Of a stretch of DNA of 37,275 nt, positions 1-7,754 are shown piece by piece (positions within the stretch are counted from its first letter, which is position 1; every line of letters starts with the position of its first letter). Location of the stretch: contig PBYV01000008.1 in NCBI GenBank assembly GCA_002729765.1, positions 1-37,275 on the forward strand, read 5' to 3'. A program made the translations under genes and the position numbers. The notes below the pieces were generated by a model. That model ran no database searches. It was given only the letters and a program-made list of their open reading frames with translations, and was not told the DNA's origin. The DNA is from Acidimicrobiaceae bacterium (GTDB lineage Bacteria > Actinomycetota > Acidimicrobiia > Acidimicrobiales > MedAcidi-G1).

Positions 1-1275
1 ATGGCGGCGGAAGCAGGTGTAGACGATGTGCACCTTATTGCTGCTCTTGCTTTACATAGAAGAATGACTGAAGATGAACTTCGCCATGCAGTGGGAGACA
101 GAGTCTATGACTCTTTTGCTCCAAAAGGATTGCTGTACAACCTTGATGCGGAAGACCCAGAAGGAATGGTCGTACTTGGTGAGACTCCTCACGGAGAAGA
201 AGTCCATTTCTGTCGTAGAGCCGCAGAGAGCGACCTTCTCATATATGTGAATATAAATCTAGTTTCTATGGATGGTGGACATAAAAGCACAGCAACTGGA
301 CTAGCTGGATACACAGGTCTTCGGCATCACCACAACGTTCACACCCTAAGAAATTCAAAATCAATAATGGATAGAGAAAATTCTGCACTACATGCTTCGA
401 ACTGGCGCATGGGAGACGTGATAAAAGATGCAGGAGTGAAAATTTTTCAAATAGAAACGACTGTAAATAACAATACTTTCGGCCGTGAAGGACCTCTCGC
501 TCTTCTCCAAAAACGCGAATGGGAGTGGAATGCTAGAGACCGAGGCCAGTTCATAGCCATGCAGCGAGGTTTAGATCTATTACCAGTTAAAGCAAAAAGG
601 CGTATTTTCGGAGGGTGGCAATCACCTTATGAATTAACGTCTGTTCAGGCAGGTGAAGTAGAAGCCGTACATAAAAAAACTATTGAAAATGTGTACGCCC
701 AACAACTCGTAACTGTTGAAGGCCAAACCGACATACTCACGTTGGGCCTCCCCTACATCTGTCCATACAACGTGAACTCAATAATGAACCCCATCCTGGT
801 TATGTGTCTTGGGCTTGGGTACTTCTTTAATCTTTACAAAGGGAAACCTTTGGTTCGTGAAGGTGGAGTTCTCATAATGAGCCACCCAACACCTTGGGAG
901 TTTCACCCTGTTCATCACCCTAGTTACATAGATTTTTTTGAACAGGTCCTAACCGAAACGACCGATCCAATTGAAATTGAAAAAAGATATGAGAAGCAAT
1001 TCGCAGAAGATGAATGGTACATCCATCTTTATCGAAACTCATACGCCTACCACGGAGTTCACCCGCTTTACATGTGGTACTGGGGCAGTCATGCAATGCA
1101 ACATTTAGGGAGAATCATTATCGTTGGCGGTGATCAAAAAGCTGTTCGTCGTTTAGGTTTCCAATCTGCATCGACCCTTCAAGATGCACTAGAAATAGCT
1201 TCAGATGTCGTGGGACCTCAACCAACCATTACACACCTAAAAACTCCTCCACTCGTTATGGCAGACGTGATTTAA
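1..1275 (+). CDS. LarA-like (DUF2088) nickel-pincer racemase/epimerase homolog, 5' partial
   Basis: The reading frame is open at the window edge. The LarA N-terminal stretch of roughly 90 residues is missing, so the true start lies upstream and the ATG at position 1 is probably internal. LarA enzymes use a nickel-pincer nucleotide to racemise or epimerise 2-hydroxy acids. Visible residues numbered from here: His19 in LALHRRMT, Lys95 in DGGHKS and His111 in HHHN. Their spacing matches His108, Lys184 and His200 of Lactobacillus plantarum LarA. The position equivalent to His174, a nickel ligand, is Ile85, so cofactor binding or chemistry may differ. The C-terminal half (EGQTDILTLGLPY, REGGVLIMSHP) fits the LarA C-terminal domain. 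It lies 1 nt before an acyltransferase gene and is probably co-transcribed with it, which hints at a lipid-linked substrate. That link is inference. Family membership is fairly sure; the substrate is unknown. Confidence 0.72.
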   Translation: MAAEAGVDDVHLIAALALHRRMTEDELRHAVGDRVYDSFAPKGLLYNLDAEDPEGMVVLGETPHGEEVHFCRRAAESDLLIYVNINLVSMDGGHKSTATGLAGYTGLRHHHNVHTLRNSKSIMDRENSALHASNWRMGDVIKDAGVKIFQIETTVNNNTFGREGPLALLQKREWEWNARDRGQFIAMQRGLDLLPVKAKRRIFGGWQSPYELTSVQAGEVEAVHKKTIENVYAQQLVTVEGQTDILTLGLPYICPYNVNSIMNPILVMCLGLGYFFNLYKGKPLVREGGVLIMSHPTPWEFHPVHHPSYIDFFEQVLTETTDPIEIEKRYEKQFAEDEWYIHLYRNSYAYHGVHPLYMWYWGSHAMQHLGRIIIVGGDQKAVRRLGFQSASTLQDALEIASDVVGPQPTITHLKTPPLVMADVI

Positions 1276-1276
1276 A

Positions 1277-2206
1277 ATGAAATCCGTTTATTCCCTTGCC
1301 GATGGTTTTAAAAATAAATTTTTAAGACTTGGCTTTCCTTGGGTCCCGGCCTCAACTCCTTTAGGCGTTGATTCGAAATCAAAACATAAATCGCTCGGTG
1401 CTAATTATGACACCGAATGGGCACGTCGACCCGCTGCTCGCTTAGTCAGAGCAGCCATTGTGGAAACTTTAATGAGGCCAGTAATGTCTTTTCTAGCTAC
1501 ACCTACACGCAAAGGTTTAGATCGCCTCGAGAACCTTGAAGGTCCAGCAATATTTGCTGCTAATCACCAGAGTCATGCAGACACTCCTCTTCTGATTACT
1601 TCAATTCCTGAACCATGGAGACACGAACTCGTAATTGGTGCTGCTGCTGATTATTTCTTCAACACTAAAGCAACAAGCGCAATCTCAGCATTAGCTATCG
1701 GAGCAGTCCCTATAGATCGAACCAAAGTTAGTAGACAATCCGGTGACATGATTTCAGAGTTAATAGGCGAAGGATGGAGTCTGCTGATATATCCCGAAGG
1801 AGGACGCAGTCCAGACGGATGGGGCCAACCTTTCAGAGGAGGCGCCGCCTATCTCGCTATCCGATGCGGCGTACCAGTTGTACCAATACATATTTCCGGA
1901 ACAGGAAAGATTCTTCGAAAAGGAAGAAATCTGCCAAAACGCTCTAAAAGTACCGTAACTTTTGGAAACCCAATGGAACCCAATAATGATGAAAGCGCTA
2001 GATCTTTCAACACTCGAATTGAAAAAGAGGTTAGAAGTCTTGCGGATGAAACAGCCTCCAGTTGGTGGGATGCTAGGCAGCGATCCTATAAAGATTCCTC
2101 ACCATCTCTTATGGGACCTGAAATCGGAGCTTGGAGAAGAACCTGGGCGTTAAGTGATAATGATGGAAAAACGAGAAAACGTCGACGTCGTTGGCCTGTA
2201 CTCTGA
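1277..2206 (+). CDS. 1-acyl-sn-glycerol-3-phosphate acyltransferase family protein (PlsC-like)
   Basis: This is a 309-aa acyltransferase of the PlsC/LPLAT family, which moves acyl chains onto lysophosphatidate or related acceptors at the inner membrane face. The catalytic NHxxxxD motif is seen as NHQSHAD near residue 96, and the glycerophosphate-binding block as YPEGGRSPDG near residue 173. The region VPVVPIHISGTG is also typical. The N-terminal ~80 residues precede the core and carry no obvious signal peptide. The C-terminus is very basic (KTRKRRRRWPVL). The ATG starts 1 nt after the stop of the LarA-like gene, so translational coupling is likely. Whether it makes phosphatidate or acts on another lipid cannot be read from the sequence. 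Confidence 0.87.
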   Translation: MKSVYSLADGFKNKFLRLGFPWVPASTPLGVDSKSKHKSLGANYDTEWARRPAARLVRAAIVETLMRPVMSFLATPTRKGLDRLENLEGPAIFAANHQSHADTPLLITSIPEPWRHELVIGAAADYFFNTKATSAISALAIGAVPIDRTKVSRQSGDMISELIGEGWSLLIYPEGGRSPDGWGQPFRGGAAYLAIRCGVPVVPIHISGTGKILRKGRNLPKRSKSTVTFGNPMEPNNDESARSFNTRIEKEVRSLADETASSWWDARQRSYKDSSPSLMGPEIGAWRRTWALSDNDGKTRKRRRRWPVL

Positions 2207-2251
2207 TCGGTCAAGTTCGTCACAATTATCAATAGGTTAAAATCAATCTTG

Positions 2252-2257
2252 TAGACT
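2252..2257 (+). promoter_or_regulatory. -10 hexamer TAGACT for a leaderless aconitase mRNA
   Basis: TAGACT ends 6 nt before the aconitase ATG, matching the TANNNT spacing seen at many starts in this window. No Shine-Dalgarno sequence precedes the ATG. No convincing -35 is visible. Confidence 0.55.
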
Positions 2258-2263
2258 GGGATC

Positions 2264-4543
2264 ATGACAGTTCAATCCCAGACTCCAACAGAACTCGTAA
2301 AGAGCGTTTACGCAAATCTTGAAGATCGTCTATCCGCAGGTCGAGAGGCCCTGGGTAGACCTTTGACATTAGCAGAAAAAATTCTGATTAATCACTTAAA
2401 AGATCCAGGTTCCACAGAAATGAACCGTGGGGTCTCATATGTTGATCTCCATCCCGACCGAGTTGCTATGCAAGATGCCACTGCCCAAATGGCTTGGTTG
2501 CAATTTATGACCGCTGGTCTTGAAGAAGTGCAAGTTCCTACAACCACTCATTGTGATCATTTGATTCAAGCTCGCATAGACGGTGAAACTGATCTGAGCG
2601 TTGCGGTCGATAACAATTCCGAAGTGTACAACTTCCTCGAATCAGTTTGTGCAAAGTACGGAGCAGGTTTCTGGAAACCCGGATCTGGCATTATTCATCA
2701 AGTGGTTCTTGAACAATATGCCTTTCCAGGCGGGATGATGATCGGCACTGACAGTCATACTCCAAATGCCGGAGGTTTAGGAATGATAGCTATCGGCGTT
2801 GGAGGAGCTGATGCTGTTGATGTCATGACAGGATTTCCGTTTAATATTAAGTGGCCAAAATTAATCGGTGTCCATTTGACAGGAGAGTTGAGCGGATGGG
2901 CATCACCTAAAGACGTGATCCTAAAGGTTGCAGAAATTCTTACTGTTAAAGGTGGTACTGGTGCAATAGTGGAATACCTCGGCCCTGGAGCCAGAACACT
3001 TTCAGCAACAGGTAAAGGAACCATCTGTAATATGGGTGCAGAAATTGGTGCCACTACCTCTCTTTTCCCATATGACGAAGCCATCTCTCGTTACCTCAAT
3101 GCAACTAATCGTGGAGATACTGCTGAAGCTGCCGAAGCTGTTAGCAGCAACTTACAGGCCGACCCGGAAGTGGAAGAAGACCCCCACAGTTTCTTCGACC
3201 GCGTTATTGAAATAAATCTTTCCGATCTGACACCTCATATCAATGGCCCTCATACACCTGATTTGGCTCGACCTGTTGGTGATCTCAAAGAAGAAGCAAC
3301 CGCGAATGGTTGGCCTTTAGAGGTGAGCGCCGGCTTAATTGGGTCATGCACCAATTCGAGTTATGAAGATATAACTCGAGCAGCTGGAATAGCACGAGAT
3401 GCTCTCTCTAAAGGATTGAAATCAAAAATACCTCTTCTAGTCACTCCCGGCTCAGAACAAGTTCGAGCAACGATCGAGAGAGACGGTCTTCTTGCAGACC
3501 TTGAAGCTATAGGAGCTACAGTTCTTGCAAATGCATGCGGTCCATGCATAGGTCAGTGGGACCGACAAGATCTAGACGATGGCGTGCCGAACAGTATTGT
3601 CACTAGCTATAACCGCAACTTTCCAAAAAGAAATGATGGATACGCTTCTACATTCGCTTTTGTTACTTCACCTGAAACTGTTGTCGCCTTGAGTATCGCA
3701 GGAAAGCTCGATTTTGATCCCGCAGTTGATTCACTGACCACAGAAAACGGTGAAGAAGTAAAGCTTTCTGTGGATATTGGAGAGGAACTCCCAACTAAAG
3801 GTTTCGATTCAGGGGAAAAAGGCTTGTTCAAACCTCCCCCATCTGAATATTCTGAAATTGAGATTTCCATACCTCCGGAAAGCGAAAGACTTCAAGTTCT
3901 TACTCCTTTCGCCCCTTGGGATGGAAATGACTTTGAAAATTTACCTATCCTGATGAAGGCAAAAGGAAAGTGCACTACTGATCATATTTCGATGGCAGGA
4001 TCTTGGCTGAAATACAGAGGACATCTAGAAAATATTTCCGGGAACCTCTATTTAGGAGTGGTTAACTCATTCACCGGAGAAATCGGAACTGGGATAGACA
4101 TCACTGACAATGAGATAAGACCCTTTCCTGAGATAGCAAGGCGTTACCACGAAGCAGGAATTGAGTGGGTCGCAATTGGCGATGAAAATATCGGTGAAGG
4201 ATCCTCTAGGGAACATGCTGCGATGGAGCCAAGGTTCCGAGGGTGTCGTGTAGTAATAGCACGCTCATTTGCACGAATCCACGAGACCAACTTGAAGAAA
4301 CAAGGGATACTGCCATTGACTTTTGCTAATCCTAGTGACTATGACTTAATCGGGCAGGAAGACAGAATTTCAGTAGTTGCGCTTCAAGACTTGAGTGCAA
4401 ATAAGCCTGTGCAGGTGACAGTCACTACTCTCGAAGGTGACGTTACCAATGTAGAAACAAACCACTCAATGTCAGAAGATCAGATTGAATGGTTCAGAGC
4501 AGGGAGCGCTCTTAATTTAATACGCCAAAAAACGATCGGTTAG
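2264..4543 (+). CDS. acn: aconitate hydratase, mitochondrial-type
   Basis: This 759-aa aconitase converts citrate to isocitrate in the TCA cycle using a [4Fe-4S] cluster. The cluster cysteines are visible in [10 protein letters not shown] (around residue 363) and [10 protein letters not shown] (around 425-428). The swivel domain carries [10 protein letters not shown] with the substrate-binding serine and arginine. Length and sequence ([20 protein letters not shown]) resemble mitochondrial aconitase (about 750-780 aa) rather than the ~900-aa AcnA/IRP type common in actinobacteria. The ATG is supported by a leaderless-type -10. The stop overlaps by 4 nt the stop of a convergent small gene. An AceK homolog, which controls isocitrate flux, lies 20 kb away in the same window. 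Confidence 0.95.
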   Translation: MTVQSQTPTELVKSVYANLEDRLSAGREALGRPLTLAEKILINHLKDPGSTEMNRGVSYVDLHPDRVAMQDATAQMAWLQFMTAGLEEVQVPTTTHCDHLIQARIDGETDLSVAVDNNSEVYNFLESVCAKYGAGFWKPGSGIIHQVVLEQYAFPGGMMIGTDSHTPNAGGLGMIAIGVGGADAVDVMTGFPFNIKWPKLIGVHLTGELSGWASPKDVILKVAEILTVKGGTGAIVEYLGPGARTLSATGKGTICNMGAEIGATTSLFPYDEAISRYLNATNRGDTAEAAEAVSSNLQADPEVEEDPHSFFDRVIEINLSDLTPHINGPHTPDLARPVGDLKEEATANGWPLEVSAGLIGSCTNSSYEDITRAAGIARDALSKGLKSKIPLLVTPGSEQVRATIERDGLLADLEAIGATVLANACGPCIGQWDRQDLDDGVPNSIVTSYNRNFPKRNDGYASTFAFVTSPETVVALSIAGKLDFDPAVDSLTTENGEEVKLSVDIGEELPTKGFDSGEKGLFKPPPSEYSEIEISIPPESERLQVLTPFAPWDGNDFENLPILMKAKGKCTTDHISMAGSWLKYRGHLENISGNLYLGVVNSFTGEIGTGIDITDNEIRPFPEIARRYHEAGIEWVAIGDENIGEGSSREHAAMEPRFRGCRVVIARSFARIHETNLKKQGILPLTFANPSDYDLIGQEDRISVVALQDLSANKPVQVTVTTLEGDVTNVETNHSMSEDQIEWFRAGSALNLIRQKTIG

Positions 4544-4743
4544 ATTTTTCTAAGCCGATACCCTCGGTTGCGAGCTTCAGCAAGTGTGTCAGGAGCGAAA
4601 CAAATAAAGGTTTCATTTTCGATAAGTTCATCAATAAGAACCTGCATGGATTCAGTTTCATCTGACTCGTCAAGGTCATAGACCTCCTGAGTTCGCTTAT
4701 CACCTATATATCTGTTGTTTTCAAAAACACTCAAGCGCTTCAT
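4540..4743 (-). CDS. small conserved-looking hypothetical protein (67 aa)
   Basis: I do not recognise a named family. From the ATG at 4743 the protein begins [17 protein letters not shown], has an acidic middle ([11 protein letters not shown]), then a helix-like stretch, and ends [19 protein letters not shown]. It has no membrane segment or signal peptide. The frame extends upstream to an ATG at 4773 and a GTG at 4794, but both fall at or inside the perfect 14-bp hairpin at 4773-4804, so 4743 is the more plausible start. It follows a promoter, a structured RNA and that hairpin on the same strand, suggesting leader control or an independent ncRNA just upstream. Its stop overlaps the aconitase stop by 4 nt. 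Protein-like composition supports it; function unknown. Confidence 0.55.
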   Translation of the reverse strand: MKRLSVFENNRYIGDKRTQEVYDLDESDETESMQVLIDELIENETFICFAPDTLAEARNRGYRLRKI

Positions 4744-4772
4744 TAGAAATGATGATATCTGTGTATAAAGCA

Positions 4773-4804
4773 TTTCGGGGATGTGCCTAAGCACATCCCC
4801 GAAA
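4773..4804 (-). terminator. perfect 14-bp hairpin, terminator or attenuator
   Basis: Positions 4773-4786 and 4791-4804 are exact reverse complements (arm TTTCGGGGATGTGC, 4-nt loop). The stem is GC-rich at its centre with A/T at its base. On the minus strand it closes the structured RNA and sits just upstream of the small ORF at 4743. It has only a weak U-tract on either strand, so it could be a 3' stabilising hairpin instead of a classical intrinsic terminator. Confidence 0.65.
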
Positions 4805-4992
4805 ATGAAATATTGGAACTATTTCTGGATTTCTCAGATAGATCTATTCGCCAGTCGGGACCAGAACTAGCAATCAAACCTGAGGGTGGCTGGCGGAATT
4901 TCGCCAGATGGTCCAGAACCGCCTAGCGGCCACCCACCTCCGAAGTCCCATAACGTTTACTACTAATCTGGACCACCTCCTCTCCTCGGTAA
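4805..4992 (-). ncRNA. candidate structured RNA (ncRNA or cis-regulatory leader), no known family recognised
   Basis: This 250-base gap between ribonuclease HI and the small ORF is not coding on either strand but is dense in pairing. Read on the minus strand, GGGTGG and CCACCC close a junction holding two directly adjacent hairpins: CCGC-TAG-GCGG, and CTGGCG-AAATTC-CGCCAG. They are joined by a linker containing TCTGGACCA. That linker is perfectly complementary over 9 nt to TGGTCCAGA about 50 nt upstream, and over 6 nt to a second TGGTCC downstream (around 4858-4863). The downstream arm also repeats CTGGCGAA. These mutually exclusive pairings, a good promoter upstream and a perfect hairpin at the 3' end resemble a riboswitch-like leader or a 6S-like small RNA. 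I see no RNase P, SRP, tmRNA or known riboswitch signature. Confidence 0.6.
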
Positions 4993-4997
4993 TTCCG

Positions 4998-5026
4998 ACT
5001 ATAGACGCGAAAAAAGAAGAGGTCAT
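4998..5026 (-). promoter_or_regulatory. promoter of the structured RNA (ATGACC-17-TATAGT)
   Basis: On the minus strand, a -35-like ATGACC (5026-5021) and a -10 TATAGT (5003-4998) are separated by exactly 17 nt. They match consensus at 4/6 and 5/6 positions. The predicted transcript starts near 4991 and would run through the structured region to the hairpin at 4804-4773, giving about 220 nt. Confidence 0.6.
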
Positions 5027-5050
5027 TAATTTCGACAATCTTTTAAGTTG

Positions 5051-5506
5051 CTAAAAGGAGAGATTTCCCTTTAATGAACTCTGCTCAGCACCTGCCTTCA
5101 CCGCTAAACGGTCGGCTTCATCATTCCATCGGTCACCTGAGTGACCTTTAACCCACCTGAAAGAAATATTGTCACGTTCGCAATAATTTTCAATTAGTGG
5201 TTCCCAAAGGTCCCTATTCTTAATAGGTTTTTTTGCAGAATTTACCCAACCTCTCCGTAGCCACCCTTCCCACCATTTGTCACGAAAACAATTGACCACA
5301 TAGGTCGAATCGCTGACAATAAGTATTTCCTCTTGGAATGTTTTAACAGCTTCCAAGGCAGCTGTTAATTCCATACGCTGATTGGTTGTCTCCGAATCAC
5401 TTCCTGCTGCAAATTCCCCATCTGGCACCACCCAAGCCCATCCTCCCGGACCAGGATTACCGGAACAGGCTCCATCCGTGTAAACAACTGTGATTCGATT
5501 ATCCAT
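5051..5506 (-). CDS. rnhA: ribonuclease HI
   Basis: This 151-aa enzyme cleaves the RNA strand of RNA-DNA hybrids using two metal ions. The full RNase H fold signature is present: YTDGACSGNPGPGGW with catalytic Asp11, MELTAAL with Glu46, SDSTYV with Asp66, and WVKGHSGDRWNDEAD with the histidine and last aspartate. Length matches the bacterial family (about 150-155 aa). The ATG has no Shine-Dalgarno but carries TAGGGT 6 nt upstream, suggesting a leaderless mRNA. It is divergent from the HhH-GPD gene across a 107-nt gap. Confidence 0.97.
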   Translation of the reverse strand: MDNRITVVYTDGACSGNPGPGGWAWVVPDGEFAAGSDSETTNQRMELTAALEAVKTFQEEILIVSDSTYVVNCFRDKWWEGWLRRGWVNSAKKPIKNRDLWEPLIENYCERDNISFRWVKGHSGDRWNDEADRLAVKAGAEQSSLKGNLSF

Positions 5507-5512
5507 TTCTAA

Positions 5513-5518
5513 ACCCTA
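5513..5518 (-). promoter_or_regulatory. -10 hexamer TAGGGT for leaderless rnhA
   Basis: On the minus strand TAGGGT ends 6 nt before the rnhA ATG. There is no ribosome binding site between them. Confidence 0.5.
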
Positions 5519-5600
5519 ATCCGATCCTCATATCAAACGGGTGGCTAGTTTTCTTTTTTTCATTTAACGAGAACTAATTTCAAAATTCTTTCTTTCGAAC

Positions 5601-5606
5601 TATTCT
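5601..5606 (+). promoter_or_regulatory. -10 hexamer TATTCT for the leaderless HhH-GPD gene
   Basis: TATTCT ends 7 nt before the ATG at 5614, with no Shine-Dalgarno sequence in between. Confidence 0.5.
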
Positions 5607-5613
5607 TCTAACT

Positions 5614-6201
5614 ATGACATCTAAATTTTCAGGCGACCTTGCTGTTACTGGCAGTGACGAAGCAGATCAACTCTTAAACAAGAATCCCTTAGCCCTCTTA
5701 TTAGGAATGCTTCTTGACCAACAGATTCCTATGGAGTGGGCCTTTAAAGGGCCGTACACACTTTTAGAAAGGCTTGGGGAGCTCGATGCCTCGCAAATAG
5801 CTTCCATGGATCCTGCAAAATTTGAATCCATTTGCAAAGAAAAACCAGCTATTCACCGTTTTCCCTCTTCAATGGCAGGTCGCATTCAAGACCTTTGTGA
5901 ACACTTGGTAGAAAATTATGACGGAGATGCAGAAAAGCTTTGGGCTGGTTCAGATTCTGGTGAGATTCTGTATAACCGTCTAATAGACCTTCCAGGTTTT
6001 GGTGCTGAGAAATCAATGATATTTACAGCTCTTTTAGCTAAACGAATGGGCTTCTCTCCACCTGGTTGGCAAAAATGTGCCGGCCCGTTTGCAGACAAAA
6101 CGCCTAGATCTGTAGCGGATATAAATAGCCCTGGGTCTTTGACTAAAGTCAGAGCTTGGAAAAAAGCACAAAAAGCAGCCGGTAAATCAAAACAAGAATA
6201 A
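5614..6201 (+). CDS. uncharacterised HhH-GPD family base-excision-type protein
   Basis: This 195-aa protein resembles the actinobacterial uncharacterised HhH-GPD family (TIGR03252-like), a relative of DNA glycosylases. Visible are the N-terminal LLLGMLLDQQIPMEWAF block, typical of the glycosylase helical core, and the helix-hairpin-helix LIDLPGFGAEKSMIFTALLAKR around residues 128-149. The C-terminus is short and basic. It has no FeS-type cysteine cluster. A role in base excision repair is suggested by the family, but no substrate is established and I see no clear catalytic lysine/aspartate pair to assign. It converges on fcl with only 4 nt between stops. Confidence 0.85.
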   Translation: MTSKFSGDLAVTGSDEADQLLNKNPLALLLGMLLDQQIPMEWAFKGPYTLLERLGELDASQIASMDPAKFESICKEKPAIHRFPSSMAGRIQDLCEHLVENYDGDAEKLWAGSDSGEILYNRLIDLPGFGAEKSMIFTALLAKRMGFSPPGWQKCAGPFADKTPRSVADINSPGSLTKVRAWKKAQKAAGKSKQE

Positions 6202-6205
6202 AAGA

Positions 6206-7156
6206 TTATTCTCTTATTTCTCCTCTTGCCTTAGCGCCACAAAACCATTCATAAGTACTAGTCAGACCTTTAGACAAAAGGACTCTTGCCTCCCAACCCA
6301 ATTCTGTCAGTTTTGAAACGTCCAAAACCTTCCTAGGCATTCCATCAGGTTTTGAGGAATCGAATACAATTTCCGCTTCAGGGTAAATCAAATCTCTTAT
6401 ACTTTCCGCTAATTCTTGAATACTGTGATCCACTCCTGTGCCTACATTTATATGCTCCAAATCTGAGTAATTGTCCATTAGAAATAAACAGGCATCAGCC
6501 AGATCATCCACATGCAGAAATTCGCGTTTGGCTTTTCCACTTCCCCAAACTTCAACAGTGGCCTGTTGTTTTTCTTTGGCTTCATGAAAACGTCTCATCA
6601 AACTCGGTAGGACATGTCCATTCATTTCATCAAAATTGTCTCCCGGTCCGTACAGATTGGTTGGCATAGCAGAAATAAAATCATCTCCGTACTGCTTTCT
6701 GTAACCCTCACAAAGTTTTATTCCCGCAATTTTTGCTAGAGCGTAGCTCTCATTTGTAGGTTCCAAAGGTCCGCTTAATAAAGAATTTTCAGTTATAGGC
6801 TGATCCGCCTCACGCGGATAGATACATGAACTGCCAAGATAAATTAACTTCTCGACCCCCACTCGATGACTTGCGTGTACAACTGTCCCATGAATCATCA
6901 AGTTGTCATAAATGAACTCTGCAGGACGCGTGCTGTTGGCCATTATTCCGCCAACTGTTCCGGCAACAAGAAAGACATACTTGGGTCTCTCACTTTCAAA
7001 CCATGTATTTACTGCTGACTGATCGCGCAAATCAAGATCTTTTCTTTCCACAACTCTTAAATCTGAAAAACCCTCAGACTCTAATCTGCGTAAAATTGCA
7101 GATCCTACAAGTCCTTTGTGGCCTGCAACAAAAACTGGACTTTGTCGATCAATCAT
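6206..7156 (-). CDS. fcl: GDP-L-fucose synthase
   Basis: This 316-aa short-chain dehydrogenase/reductase of the extended NDP-sugar type makes GDP-L-fucose from GDP-4-keto-6-deoxymannose by epimerisation and NADPH reduction. Visible are the nucleotide-binding GHKGLVGSAILRRL at the N-terminus, GTVGGIMAN around 67-75, the SSCIYP serine region, the YALAK catalytic Tyr/Lys pair, and MPTNLYGPGDNF. The partner GDP-mannose 4,6-dehydratase (gmd) is not in the window. The ATG has TAACTT 6 nt upstream, inside the end of the preceding membrane-protein gene, so it may be transcribed on its own. It probably feeds surface polysaccharide or glycan synthesis. Confidence 0.93.
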   Translation of the reverse strand: MIDRQSPVFVAGHKGLVGSAILRRLESEGFSDLRVVERKDLDLRDQSAVNTWFESERPKYVFLVAGTVGGIMANSTRPAEFIYDNLMIHGTVVHASHRVGVEKLIYLGSSCIYPREADQPITENSLLSGPLEPTNESYALAKIAGIKLCEGYRKQYGDDFISAMPTNLYGPGDNFDEMNGHVLPSLMRRFHEAKEKQQATVEVWGSGKAKREFLHVDDLADACLFLMDNYSDLEHINVGTGVDHSIQELAESIRDLIYPEAEIVFDSSKPDGMPRKVLDVSKLTELGWEARVLLSKGLTSTYEWFCGAKARGEIRE

Positions 7157-7162
7157 GTATTG

Positions 7163-7168
7163 AAGTTA
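7163..7168 (-). promoter_or_regulatory. -10 hexamer TAACTT for leaderless fcl
   Basis: On the minus strand TAACTT ends 6 nt before the fcl ATG. It overlaps the last codons and stop of the upstream membrane-protein gene. Confidence 0.5.
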
Positions 7169-7651
7169 CCCCTGTTCTGTGGGTTGACTACCAATCGCAC
7201 CAATCTCAGTTAAATAAACAATGAGAAGGTCAAGAACAACAACTACAGCTACCTCATTTAAAGGTTCATTACTTTCCAAGGCCCTAGCGACAACTTCATC
7301 TACTACAATGTCGAGATCTGCAACTGATTCTGCTTGATTATTTTTCGCTCTACCTTCACCTATTTCCTGCCCATGTTCTGACGCCAAACCTGCTGAATCT
7401 ATCGAGTCGAGCCACCAACCAATTATTTCAAAAACCTCGTCTTTTCGTAACTGTGCAGCTGCCTCTTCAGGAAGCCTTTCTGATATCCATTCAACTGCAT
7501 CGTCTACTTCTAGGACAGAGGGAAATGAAATCTCACTTAAATTCCGTACTGTAAATGCAACGGATACAAAGGCGATCAAAAGAACTAGTAAGGATCCAAA
7601 AATCGCAAATAATAAAAGCACACTTCGGTTATAGCAACATCCAAGTTGCAT
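7166..7651 (-). CDS. hypothetical membrane protein
   Basis: No family is recognised. From the ATG at 7651 (a GTG lies directly before it) the protein has 161 aa. A clear transmembrane segment covers about residues 11-33 (LLLFAIFGSLLVLLIAFVSVAF). A long acidic, probably extracytoplasmic region with paired Trp (IIGWWLDS) follows, and then a second hydrophobic stretch (VAVVVVLDLLIVYLTEIGAIG) near the C-terminus that could be a membrane or buried helix. The gene lies 9 nt upstream of fcl on the same strand. Coding potential is supported by amphipathic, acidic composition and by sitting snugly between real genes. Confidence 0.65.
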   Translation of the reverse strand: MQLGCCYNRSVLLLFAIFGSLLVLLIAFVSVAFTVRNLSEISFPSVLEVDDAVEWISERLPEEAAAQLRKDEVFEIIGWWLDSIDSAGLASEHGQEIGEGRAKNNQAESVADLDIVVDEVVARALESNEPLNEVAVVVVLDLLIVYLTEIGAIGSQPTEQG

Positions 7652-7754
7652 CACTCATGCTTTAAAGAAATTTTGCTTATATTTATCTGATCATAGGTAG
7701 GAAAGTAATTCCTAAAACTAGTCCAGCTATGAAAATTGAACTATTTAAAGCAGT

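Noticed and set aside
4744..4794. Upstream GTG (4794) or ATG (4773) as start of the small minus-strand gene
   Set aside because: Both lie at or in the perfect hairpin and lack a ribosome-binding site; 4743 is preferred.
4890..4945. T-box leader, because of GGGTGG on the minus strand
   Set aside because: GGGTGG is used in a local stem, the conserved T-box ACCGCG part is absent, and the downstream gene is not an aminoacyl-tRNA synthetase or amino-acid gene.
7690..7754. Short minus-strand hydrophobic reading frame (IFIAGLVLGITFLP) directly after the acyl-CoA dehydrogenase TAG
   Set aside because: It looks like a small membrane peptide but has no start codon before the hydrophobic part; too short to support.
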